Shown here: piece after piece, positions 1-6,439 of the stretch
Layout: each line of letters starts with the position of its first letter
How positions within the stretch are numbered: the first letter of the stretch is position 1
Assembly: GCA_013204355.1 (NCBI GenBank)
Contig: JABMOA010000037.1
Span: 1-8,329 of the forward strand
Direction: 5' to 3'
From: Candidatus Woesearchaeota archaeon
GTDB lineage: Archaea; Nanobdellota; Nanobdellia; Woesearchaeales; GW2011-AR9
DNA: 8,329 nt
Program-made: the position numbers and the translations under genes
The notes under the pieces: model-generated
What the model saw: only the letters and a program-made list of their open reading frames with translations
What the model was told of the DNA's origin: nothing
Databases searched by the model: none

Positions 1-26
1 CGCAGGTTCAAGTCCTGCCGTCCGCA
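1..26 (+). tRNA. tRNA, 3' fragment (T arm and acceptor 3' strand)
   Basis: The window opens inside a tRNA gene. Positions 2-6 (GCAGG) pair with 14-18 (CCTGC) around the loop TTCAAGT at 7-13, a standard T arm. Positions 19-25 (CGTCCGC) are the 3' strand of the acceptor stem and A26 is the discriminator base. CCA is not encoded. The 5' acceptor strand should read GCGGACG, but it lies outside the window along with the anticodon, so the amino acid cannot be assigned. A run of seven T follows at 29-35. Confidence 0.9.
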
Positions 27-28
27 TA

Positions 29-35
29 TTTTTTT
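29..35 (+). terminator. Poly-T terminator after the tRNA
   Basis: Seven consecutive T on the coding strand begin three bases after the tRNA discriminator base. There is no stem-loop ahead of them. Archaeal RNA polymerase terminates at such oligo-T tracts without a hairpin, so this is the likely tRNA terminator. Confidence 0.6.
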
Positions 36-160
36 CTAAGAAGACTAATCAAAGCATAAATAAAAATACCTATTATTCCAAAAATTAATCCGGCCACCCT
101 ATAACACCGTGTATTATTGATATGGAATTTGCAAGTGATTTACTAATTAATACCATTACT

Positions 161-168
161 TTTATATA
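161..168 (+). promoter_or_regulatory. TATA box of the DUF4870 gene
   Basis: TTTATATA lies 22 bases before ATG 191, so the expected transcription start falls on or beside the start codon and the mRNA is probably leaderless. An ATG at 183 opens only a three-codon frame ending in a TGA that overlaps ATG 191. It would lie outside a leaderless transcript. The rest of 27-190 holds no other feature I can support firmly. Confidence 0.7.
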
Positions 169-190
169 ATATATATCCAAAGATGGACTC

Positions 191-514
191 ATGACAAAGA
201 AAAATGATACTACCTTACCTGTATTGACACATATTTTATCTTGGTTAACTGGTTTTCTAGGACCTTTAATTATCCTATTAGCGACTAAAGATAAAAATGC
301 TAAAAATCATGCTAGGTTAGCCTTAAATTGGCAATTTAGTATGTTGATATATGTGGTTATTTCAATGATATTAATGTTTGTATTTATTGGATTTTTAACT
401 TTGTTTGCTTTAGCGGTTATGAACATAATTTTTTGCATCGTAGCAGCTGTAAAAGCTGGGAATGGTATATTGTGGAAATATCCTATGTCCATACCATTTT
501 TTAAGCAACAATAG
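191..514 (+). CDS. DUF4870 (Tic20-like) small membrane protein
   Basis: A 107-residue integral membrane protein of the DUF4870 family. Two family motifs are visible: HARLALNWQFSMLIY at residues 40-54, matching the usual 'H..(Q/E)ALNFQ...LIY' block, and AVKAGNG...YPMSIPF near 86-103, matching the usual C-terminal 'A.KA..G..YRYP..I.F'. Three hydrophobic stretches are seen at roughly 11-31, 47-66 and 67-88. Family members are about 100-120 residues, so it is full length. The molecular function is unknown; the fold is related to Tic20. It appears to be a single-gene unit, with its own TATA box ahead and a ten-T run behind. Confidence 0.88.
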   Translation: MTKKNDTTLPVLTHILSWLTGFLGPLIILLATKDKNAKNHARLALNWQFSMLIYVVISMILMFVFIGFLTLFALAVMNIIFCIVAAVKAGNGILWKYPMSIPFFKQQ

Positions 515-524
515 TTTTATAGAC

Positions 525-544
525 TTCTTCTTTTTTTTTTCTTT
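525..544 (+). terminator. Poly-T terminator after the DUF4870 gene
   Basis: A pyrimidine tract with ten uninterrupted T (531-540) starts ten bases after the DUF4870 stop codon. No hairpin precedes it. This fits archaeal intrinsic termination and separates the DUF4870 gene from the next promoter. Confidence 0.65.
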
Positions 545-587
545 ATGCAAGTTAAGAATCTTTATGTTAAAAAAACACGAGATGAGC

Positions 588-596
588 TATTATAAA
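588..596 (+). promoter_or_regulatory. TATA-like box before the 34-codon frame
   Basis: TATTATAAA is followed after 16 bases by ATG 613. The spacing is 4-7 bases shorter than at the other promoters here (20-23), so the predicted start would fall slightly inside the small frame. Either the start site is flexible or this promoter makes an untranslated leader or RNA for the region before RNase J. Confidence 0.45.
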
Positions 597-612
597 TCAT
601 ATGGGATAGAAA

Positions 613-717
613 ATGTTAGATGATGATAAGATTAAACCTGTTTTAGAAAGAATTCTTGCATTTGTTCTTACAGATCAAAAGTTGTTTAAACAAGAATTAG
701 GAAAAAGAGCAAACTAA
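613..717 (+). CDS. Possible 34-residue hypothetical protein
   Basis: ATG to TAA encodes 34 residues, beginning MLDDDKIKPVLERI and ending GKRAN. I do not recognise it. The composition resembles a real small soluble protein: six acidic and seven basic residues, with hydrophobic residues spaced as in an amphipathic helix and a single proline at residue 9. It sits between the DUF4870 terminator and the RNase J promoter and is not in frame with RNase J. A TATA-like element lies 16 bases upstream. An in-frame ATG at 601 is blocked by TAG. At this length a chance reading frame remains possible. Confidence 0.45.
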   Translation: MLDDDKIKPVLERILAFVLTDQKLFKQELGKRAN

Positions 718-720
718 AGT

Positions 721-728
721 TTTTTATA
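721..728 (+). promoter_or_regulatory. TATA box of RNase J
   Basis: TTTTTATA is 21 bases before ATG 750 and 15 before ATG 744. The other promoters of this window use 20-23 bases, which favours 750 as a leaderless start codon. The box begins four bases after the stop of the 34-codon frame. Confidence 0.6.
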
Positions 729-749
729 CTCATTAATTCTATTATGGAC

Positions 750-2084
750 ATGCCTATTGAAATTTGTACAATCGGAGGGTTCTCCAGAACGGAAGGAAAT
801 TCTGTTGCAATTAAAGTTGATGATGAAGTTGTTCTGTTAGATATGGGTCTTTCTATGGAGAATTACATTAAACATCAGGAAGATCGTGAAGATGTACGGT
901 CTGCGAAAACTTATAAGGAATTACTTAAAGTTGAAGCGGTCCCAGATTATAGTCATATCAAAGATTGGATGGATATGGTTGTTGCAATTGCACCTTCACA
1001 TGGTCATTTAGATCACGTTGGTGCTGTGCCGTTTGCGGCATCCTTATTTCCAAAGGCTGCTGTTGTATCTACACCTTATACAATTGAAATATTGAAAGCA
1101 ATTTTAAAGGATGAACATATTAATTTACCTAATAAAATAATTACAGTAAAATTAAATGGAACCTATAAGGTTTCAGAGAAAATTACATTAGAATTTGTGG
1201 AAATGACTCATTCTATCCCCCATACTGCAACAATCGTTGTGCATACACCTTATGGAAAAATTGTATATGCAAATGATTTCAAATTAGATCATACACCCAT
1301 TATTGGAAAACCTCCAAATCTTCCACGTTTGAAGAAGTTAGGGGAGGAAGGGGTTAATGTAATGTTTATGGATTGTCTCTATGCACATTCACATATCCAC
1401 ACGCCTTCGGAACAAGTTGCAAAGCAATTATTACAAGATGTAATGCTTGGTACAGAATCTCGAGGAAAGGCCATGATTGTAACTACATTTTCTTCACAGA
1501 TATCTAGATTAAAAAGTATCATTGAAATGGGTAAAAAGCTAAATCGGAAGATTGTATTTTTAGGTAGATCTCTTAGCAAATACGTAGGTGCTGCTGAACG
1601 CATAAATTTAGTACATTTTTCGCAAGATGTAAAAATGTATAGTAGGAGGGATGAAGTTGAAAAGATTCTTCGTAAAATTCAGAAGGATGGTCCTGAAAAA
1701 TATTTAATCGTATGTACTGGTCATCAAGGTGAACCTCGTGCAATACTTTCTCGGATTGTTAGAGGAGAATTAGATTACCAATTAAAAGATGGAGATATTG
1801 TTATATTTTCATGTCGCGTGATTCCTGTTGAAACAAATATTAAACATCGTGCAAAATTAGATTCTGATTTGAAGAAAAAAGGCGTACGTCTCTTTAAGGA
1901 TGTGCATGTTTCTGGTCACGGTGCTCTTGAGGACCATAGAGATTTATTAGAATGTGTGAAACCTAAATTATTTATTCCAATCCACGCTGAACCTGCAAAA
2001 GCAAGGATGTTAATAGATTTTGCAAAGCCACTTGGTTTTAAAGGGAAAGGTATGATTGATGGTGGAAGGCTGGTTGTTAAATAG
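750..2084 (+). CDS. rnj: Archaeal RNase J, metallo-beta-lactamase/beta-CASP ribonuclease
   Basis: A cytoplasmic 5'-3' exoribonuclease family acting in RNA turnover and processing. Residues here are counted from the longer start at 744 (446 residues; 444 from ATG 750). The metal-binding motif HGHLDH is at 86-91, with further ligands in HSIPH (156-160) and NDF (D178). The beta-CASP region follows in the middle (GRSLSKY, GHQGEP). The C-terminal histidines are in VSGHG (H392) and IPIHAE (H414). The length matches archaeal RNase J, which lacks the long C-terminal domain of bacterial enzymes. ATG 750 is preferred because it sits 21 bases after the TATA box and gives MPIEICTIGG, aligning directly with the usual family N-terminus; ATG 744 is the alternative. 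The last motif reads HAE where many relatives have HGE. Confidence 0.93.
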   Translation: MPIEICTIGGFSRTEGNSVAIKVDDEVVLLDMGLSMENYIKHQEDREDVRSAKTYKELLKVEAVPDYSHIKDWMDMVVAIAPSHGHLDHVGAVPFAASLFPKAAVVSTPYTIEILKAILKDEHINLPNKIITVKLNGTYKVSEKITLEFVEMTHSIPHTATIVVHTPYGKIVYANDFKLDHTPIIGKPPNLPRLKKLGEEGVNVMFMDCLYAHSHIHTPSEQVAKQLLQDVMLGTESRGKAMIVTTFSSQISRLKSIIEMGKKLNRKIVFLGRSLSKYVGAAERINLVHFSQDVKMYSRRDEVEKILRKIQKDGPEKYLIVCTGHQGEPRAILSRIVRGELDYQLKDGDIVIFSCRVIPVETNIKHRAKLDSDLKKKGVRLFKDVHVSGHGALEDHRDLLECVKPKLFIPIHAEPAKARMLIDFAKPLGFKGKGMIDGGRLVVK

Positions 2085-2112
2085 GTGTTAATACTTCTCC
2101 ATAACAACAAAT

Positions 2113-2120
2113 TTTATAAA
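2113..2120 (+). promoter_or_regulatory. TATA box of PCNA
   Basis: TTTATAAA is followed by 23 bases and ATG 2144, predicting a leaderless PCNA mRNA. It lies in the 59-base gap after RNase J, so the clamp need not depend on read-through from RNase J. Confidence 0.7.
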
Positions 2121-2143
2121 CCCAGAATTCTCATATATTAATT

Positions 2144-2893
2144 ATGAAATTAGTCTTAGCAGAACCAAAATATTTTAAGGACAGTATAAGTATTGTATCT
2201 GAGTTAGTAAGTGAAGGTAAGTTTAAGGCAACAAAGAATGGATTAAAGCTAGTAGCGATGGATCCTGCGAATGTAGCTATGGTTAATTTTGAACTTCTAA
2301 GCAGTTGTTTTACTGAATATGAAGTTGCTGGGGAAGAAGAGGAAGTTGCAATTAATCTTGCAAATTTGAAACAAATCTTACGTAGGGCAAAGGGGGAAGA
2401 TATTTTAACCCTTGAAACAACTGAAGATAATAAGTTAAAGATTGAAATGAAGAGTAATACAATACGTTCATTTTCTATTCCAACATTGGAAGTAGATGAT
2501 AAGGAACAAAAGGTTCCTGATTTATCATTTCCAGTAGTTGTGGAGATGGATTCTGCTACATTAACAGAAGCAATCGAGGATGTAAGTGTTGTTGCTGAAT
2601 CAGTAACATTTTTGGGAAGTAAAGAGTTATTATGTGTTAAAGCTGAAGGAGATTTGTCTAAAGCTTTTATTGAAATCCGTAATAATGACACTACAACCAT
2701 TAAAGTTAGCAAAGATGAAAAATATAAAGCAAAGTATTCTTTAGAATATTTGAAAAAAATGATTTCTGGAAGTAAATTGTCTGCGAAGACAACATTATAT
2801 TTTAATACTGATTATCCTATGAAATTGGAATATAAAGTGACCGATAGAGTTTTGTTAAGTTTTATTCTTGCGCCTAGAGTAGATAATGATTAA
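2144..2893 (+). CDS. pcn: DNA polymerase sliding clamp PCNA
   Basis: A 249-residue proliferating cell nuclear antigen, the usual size. It forms a trimeric ring on DNA that tethers replicative polymerases, FEN1, ligase and other partners. Two clamp domains are visible. The first carries GLKLVAMDPANVAMV (33-47), the classic block near the partner-binding groove. The interdomain connector is near 113-127 (LEVDDKEQKVPDL). The second carries the YLKKMI...S..LYF...YPMKLEY region (203-230). The C-terminus LLSFILAPRVDND (237-249) holds the conserved LAPRV-type tail used in PIP-box binding. It is a single visible copy with its own TATA box. Its TAA abuts the TAA of the oppositely oriented DUF255 gene with no intergenic base. 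Confidence 0.97.
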   Translation: MKLVLAEPKYFKDSISIVSELVSEGKFKATKNGLKLVAMDPANVAMVNFELLSSCFTEYEVAGEEEEVAINLANLKQILRRAKGEDILTLETTEDNKLKIEMKSNTIRSFSIPTLEVDDKEQKVPDLSFPVVVEMDSATLTEAIEDVSVVAESVTFLGSKELLCVKAEGDLSKAFIEIRNNDTTTIKVSKDEKYKAKYSLEYLKKMISGSKLSAKTTLYFNTDYPMKLEYKVTDRVLLSFILAPRVDND

Positions 2894-4666
2894 TTATTTC
2901 AACGATTCTAATAATTCTTTAATATCTTTAAATTCATGACATTTCAGATTATAACAATCCTGAGTTTTATCACTCCTTATTTGAATACAATTGGCAGGTA
3001 ATAGATTCCAATCAATGTTCTCTGGTGAATGAATGATATGCCAATTTCCATTCTTAATGAAAACCATCAAATTAAAAAAATCGTGATGGAACGGACTTTT
3101 GTATTCTGTAGGATCATATTCTTCTTCTAAAATAATTGAAGCTCTTAATTGTGCCATTTCAGCTAAGGAAGAACTAGAAGGTGAGGGGTGATCAAAGGTA
3201 CTTGCTTGGATTTGTAAAAAGTCAGAGGTTTTACTTTCTATCCAACCTTCTTGTTTAAATCCATGTAATTTTTTGTTGAACTTTTTAACAATTTCTTTAT
3301 ATTCACCAGTTTCTTCATAGATATACGTTACAAATAATAACATTGCAGCATAATCTTCTAAAAATTCTCCTAATTGTAATTGTCCTTTATGGGAACTATG
3401 ATGCAAAATTCCATTTTCATAATGTTTCTCAAGAAGATTTTTAAATAAGGAAATTGCTTTAAATTTATATTCTTCATTACGTGAACTTCTATATGCTTGT
3501 ATGAAACTAATGCCAATCAATGCGTTCCAACTTGTTACAAACTTTTGATCTGTAAAAGGCTGTTCTCTTAATTTGCGAATGTGTAATAATTTTTCTTCAA
3601 TTTTGGGTATAAAGTGGTTATTTTTCTTAATCAAATGAATTTTTCCTTCAAAGTTTTTTTCAATCAAATATAACTCCTGAAATTGTTTATATTCAGATTC
3701 TGTTAAATTTTGTTCTAATTCTTCTTTATCCCACACATAAGTTATGCCTTCATGGTGATTTGTATCTGCATCATGCGCTGAGAAATAAAGATGATTAAAA
3801 AATGTTTCATCTAGGCATATAACTATTTTTTCTATGATTGTGTGATACAATGGTTTTTTTAGAATTTTATAGGCTACACTATAAACCCATAATAACATTG
3901 ATTGGTCATATAACATCTTTTCAAAATGAGGAATTGTCCATTCTTCATCTACACAATATCTGTAAAATCCACCTTGTAAATGATCATGTAATCCACGTTT
4001 AGCTATTACATCTAATAAATTTTCAATAATTTCTTTAAGGTCTTCGTCTTGATTTTTTTCATAATAGCTTAATAAAAATAATAAAGTATTATGCGGGGGA
4101 AATTGTGGTCCTGGATGAAGATGATTATGTTTGATACTTTGAATGATTTCCATCTCTTCAATTGTTTCCTCATGAGAATCTGATGGAATGAATTTTTGAA
4201 CTTGATCTTTTTTTTGATCAAAAAATTCTTTCACGCCAGAAATAACATCAATAAATTTAGGTAATCCATGTTTTGATTCTACTGGAACATAAGTTACTGC
4301 TAATAGTGGTTTTATTTCTGGTGTTAAAAATACATTTAATGGCCAACCACCATGCCCCTGTGTTTCTTGTATGAAGGCCATCATAAAACGATCAATATCT
4401 GGACGTTGTTCCTTATCAACTTTGATACATACAAAATGCTCATTCAAGAATTCTGCAATTTCTTTATCGGAAAACGCTTCTCTAGCCATAACATGACACC
4501 AATGGCATGTTGCATATCCCACAGAAACTAAAATAATTTTGTTATGATCCTTAGCATAGTTAAGAACCTCTTGAGACCATTCTTGCCAATTTATGGGATT
4601 GTCGTGATGCTGCTGCAAATAAGGAGATGTTGATTTTTTTAAATTGTTAATTTTGACATTAATCAT
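2894..4666 (-). CDS. DUF255/YyaL-type thioredoxin-fold protein (SPATA20 family)
   Basis: A 590-residue member of the YyaL/SPATA20 family: an N-terminal thioredoxin-like domain joined to an (alpha/alpha) barrel related to N-acylglucosamine 2-epimerases. The N-terminus shows SPYLQQHHDNPINW (14-27), the thioredoxin motif CHWCHVM (C54, C57), DKEQRPDID (84-92) and GGWPLNVFLTP (106-116). The barrel shows YRYCVDEEW (235-243) and PHFEKMLYDQ (246-255). The usual 'GGTYFP' segment is changed here to AVTYVP (123-128). The C-terminal CYNLKCHEF segment matches the usual family end, so the gene is complete although shorter than typical bacterial members (about 670-690). It is predicted to be cytoplasmic; its substrate is unknown. 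ATG 4666 lies 21 bases after a TATA box inside the preceding gene. Confidence 0.9.
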   Translation of the reverse strand: MINVKINNLKKSTSPYLQQHHDNPINWQEWSQEVLNYAKDHNKIILVSVGYATCHWCHVMAREAFSDKEIAEFLNEHFVCIKVDKEQRPDIDRFMMAFIQETQGHGGWPLNVFLTPEIKPLLAVTYVPVESKHGLPKFIDVISGVKEFFDQKKDQVQKFIPSDSHEETIEEMEIIQSIKHNHLHPGPQFPPHNTLLFLLSYYEKNQDEDLKEIIENLLDVIAKRGLHDHLQGGFYRYCVDEEWTIPHFEKMLYDQSMLLWVYSVAYKILKKPLYHTIIEKIVICLDETFFNHLYFSAHDADTNHHEGITYVWDKEELEQNLTESEYKQFQELYLIEKNFEGKIHLIKKNNHFIPKIEEKLLHIRKLREQPFTDQKFVTSWNALIGISFIQAYRSSRNEEYKFKAISLFKNLLEKHYENGILHHSSHKGQLQLGEFLEDYAAMLLFVTYIYEETGEYKEIVKKFNKKLHGFKQEGWIESKTSDFLQIQASTFDHPSPSSSSLAEMAQLRASIILEEEYDPTEYKSPFHHDFFNLMVFIKNGNWHIIHSPENIDWNLLPANCIQIRSDKTQDCYNLKCHEFKDIKELLESLK

Positions 4667-4675
4667 TTATTATTT

Positions 4676-4993
4676 TTAAATTCCTTCTTTATAAATATCT
4701 TTTACTTCTTCATCAGAAACGTAAGTTTTTGTGATCACTTCCTTATCTTCATCGGAAAAATCTTTAACTAAAACAAATATTCCTTGTGTTCTATTTTTAC
4801 CTACAGTAAATTCTGTAACAATTATTCTCCCTAAAAATTTCCACTCTGTTGTTCGTAGATCCATTGGGACATTTATTTGATATAATCTGTGACCTTCTTT
4901 GAGAAAATGATATTCTTTACCTAGGATTAATGGATTTGGTAAATTTTCTTCTTTTAACCGTAAACAAGCTTGTAATAAAAAAGGATTTCCCAT
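4676..4993 (-). CDS. DUF2584-like small protein of unknown function
   Basis: From ATG 4993 this encodes 105 residues beginning MGNPFLLQAC. The central KEGHRLYQINVPMDL (32-46) resembles, from memory, the 'KEGYRIYPLDIPI' core of DUF2584 proteins known mainly in Firmicutes; no search was possible. There is no signal peptide or membrane segment, so it is probably cytoplasmic. The C-terminus is rich in D, E and K. The longest open frame begins at TTG 5071 and overlaps the pentapeptide gene by 20 bases, but its 26 extra residues do not match the family start. ATG 4993 is 22 bases after TATATAAA, the same geometry as the neighbouring genes, so the shorter form is preferred. Confidence 0.72.
   Translation of the reverse strand: MGNPFLLQACLRLKEENLPNPLILGKEYHFLKEGHRLYQINVPMDLRTTEWKFLGRIIVTEFTVGKNRTQGIFVLVKDFSDEDKEVITKTYVSDEEVKDIYKEGI
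4688..4695 (-). promoter_or_regulatory. TATA box of the DUF255/YyaL gene
   Basis: On the minus strand, TTTATAAA is followed by 21 bases and ATG 4666. The box lies inside the 3' end of the DUF2584-like gene, so the DUF255 gene can be transcribed independently although only nine bases separate the two reading frames. Confidence 0.6.
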
Positions 4994-5015
4994 AAATAAT
5001 GAAGGGTCTTTGTGA

Positions 5016-5023
5016 TTTATATA
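5016..5023 (-). promoter_or_regulatory. TATA box of the DUF2584-like gene (decides the start)
   Basis: On the minus strand, TATATAAA ends 22 bases before ATG 4993. It lies inside the frame that would be translated if TTG 5071 were used, so it is the main evidence for the shorter protein and for transcription separate from the pentapeptide gene. Confidence 0.65.
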
Positions 5024-5051
5024 ATTTATGTAGTTAGGTGATAAGATTAGT

Positions 5052-5627
5052 TCATTCAATGGTAATATCAAAATAATCTAATAATCCAATCACGTCTGGA
5101 TTTGAGAATTTTGCTTTTTCTACTTGATTGATTCTAGGATCTATTGAATAATTTACAGCATTACGGAAATCTGCTTTTGATAAATTTGTATGCTCAAATG
5201 TGGTTTTGTTTAAATCAGATTCAGAAAAATTGCTAGAACTTAAATCTACATTTGTGAAATAATTTCCTATTAGTTTAGACCTTAAGAATTCTGTCTTTGG
5301 CATCTTAAGCCCATGAAAATCACAATTCATAATCATGCAATCGCTGAAATTCATTGATAATAGGAAAGGACGTACTTTAAAAAAGTTTAAACCTAAAATT
5401 TTACATCCTGTGAATGAAACTTCTTGAAACCCACAATTGTCTACTTGGGTATTACTAAAATTACAAAGACTAAATGTACAATCTACAAAGGTGCAATTTG
5501 TTAAGTTCGCATCGCTGAAGTCCACGTTATTAAACGTGCAATCAATATACTCTTGTGATTCCAAGGGTTTCTGCGAATAGTCTTTATTTGTGAAATGTTC
5601 TCTTTCAATTGTTGTTGAGTGGGACAT
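5052..5627 (-). CDS. Pentapeptide-repeat protein, Qnr-like
   Basis: A 191-residue protein built mostly of A(D/N)LXX-type repeats, which fold as a right-handed quadrilateral beta-helix. Repeats run from about residue 27 to 83 (e.g. DCTFNNVDFSDANLTNCTF) and from about 93 to 157 (e.g. NLSKADFRNA). They are broken by KVRPFLLSM near 84-92, which may be a loop. The tail NPDVIGLLDYFDITIE is non-repeat and resembles the C-terminal dimerisation helix of Qnr-type gyrase-protection proteins. Cysteines at 30, 45, 50, 55, 65, 75, 97 and 102 fall in register with the five-residue repeat. The role is unproven; gyrase or topoisomerase protection by DNA mimicry is one option. Bacterial origin by transfer is plausible. 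ATG 5627 has its own TATA box. Confidence 0.88.
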   Translation of the reverse strand: MSHSTTIEREHFTNKDYSQKPLESQEYIDCTFNNVDFSDANLTNCTFVDCTFSLCNFSNTQVDNCGFQEVSFTGCKILGLNFFKVRPFLLSMNFSDCMIMNCDFHGLKMPKTEFLRSKLIGNYFTNVDLSSSNFSESDLNKTTFEHTNLSKADFRNAVNYSIDPRINQVEKAKFSNPDVIGLLDYFDITIE

Positions 5628-5647
5628 GTTTTTGTTAGAAGGGAAGG

Positions 5648-5655
5648 TATTTATA
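5648..5655 (-). promoter_or_regulatory. TATA box of the pentapeptide-repeat gene
   Basis: On the minus strand, TATAAATA within a longer TAATATAAATA ends 20 bases before ATG 5627. It lies in the 47-base gap after the ABC permease, so this gene has a promoter separate from the exporter operon. Confidence 0.65.
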
Positions 5656-5674
5656 TTATTTTAGGGTGGATCAA

Positions 5675-6439
5675 CTAATCTCTTAACCGATATCCAATCT
5701 TGAACAGATGCACACACAACGCACCAAATCCAATTACTAGGACTGCAACCAATCCTATAGAAAATCCTAAACTTACATCTGAGGTTCCTATAAATCCATA
5801 CCTGAATCCGTCTACCATATAGAGGATTGGGTTGAAACGAGCTACGTTCTGCCACATTGGAGGTAACATTTGAATACTAAAGAATACGCCTCCTAGATAT
5901 GTTAATGGCGTGATGATAAAGGTTGCAAAAACATTCATTTTGTCAAAGGATGTTGCCCATAATGCGGTGGCAATTCCTGCGAATGCAAATATGGTTGATA
6001 CCATAATCATGAAATATGATAAGATGAAGAAATTGCTTACGGTGATGTCTGCAAAGATGTAGCTAACACCCAATATACTCACTCCAACTAAGACGCCTCT
6101 GAACACTGCGGCCATGGTTAAGGCTGCGATGATTTGCCAGTATGATAGGGGTGAGACAAGCATTTCTTGAATATTTTTTTGGAATTTTGAAATAAACAAA
6201 CTGCTAGATGTGTTCATGTATGCTGACATGATAACTCCCATCATTAATAATCCGGGAATGATGAATTCTAAATATCCAACATCACCCACCATTTTGATTC
6301 TTGATCCCAAGGAATATCCGAAGATGAGAATAAATAATGTTGATGTGATAACTGGAGGGATGATTGTTTGCTGCCAAACTCGTAAGAACCTAGAAGTTTC
6401 ACGTTGTGCAAGTGTCCACATTCCTGTATTATTTCCCAT
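5675..6439 (-). CDS. ABC-2 type exporter permease
   Basis: A 254-residue membrane subunit of an ABC-2 (YadH/DrrB-like) exporter. About six hydrophobic segments are seen, near 24-44, 59-78, 104-124, 133-160, 163-186 and 226-247. The ABC-2 signature lies between the fifth and sixth: NPILYMVDGFRYGF at 203-216, preceded by LGGVFFSIQMLPP (182-194). The length is typical, so it is complete. ATG 6439 overlaps the end of the ATPase gene by 11 bases, which implies co-transcription and translational coupling. No TATA box at 20-23 bases is seen, unlike the other genes. ATG 6421 (residue 7) is an alternative start. The exported substrate cannot be read from the sequence. Confidence 0.93.
   Translation of the reverse strand: MGNNTGMWTLAQRETSRFLRVWQQTIIPPVITSTLFILIFGYSLGSRIKMVGDVGYLEFIIPGLLMMGVIMSAYMNTSSSLFISKFQKNIQEMLVSPLSYWQIIAALTMAAVFRGVLVGVSILGVSYIFADITVSNFFILSYFMIMVSTIFAFAGIATALWATSFDKMNVFATFIITPLTYLGGVFFSIQMLPPMWQNVARFNPILYMVDGFRYGFIGTSDVSLGFSIGLVAVLVIGFGALCVHLFKIGYRLRD

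Noticed and set aside
307..492. 61-codon minus-strand frame over the DUF4870 gene
   Set aside because: It is antisense to a recognised family and carries no independent evidence.
1379..2110. Minus-strand frames at 1379-1603 and 1916-2110 over RNase J
   Set aside because: They lie antisense to conserved RNase J motifs and have no promoter or motif of their own.
2131..2712. 193-codon minus-strand frame antisense to PCNA
   Set aside because: It is rich in Ser, Leu, Ile and Thr with no recognisable motif, and lies wholly over a clear PCNA gene. It is a shadow frame.
4994..5071. Extension of the DUF2584-like protein to TTG 5071
   Set aside because: It needs a rare TTG start and overlaps the pentapeptide gene by 20 bases, while a good TATA box sits inside the extension in front of ATG 4993.
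5661..5855. 64-codon minus-strand frame inside the ABC permease
   Set aside because: It is an alternate frame of the permease with no motif or separate start signal.
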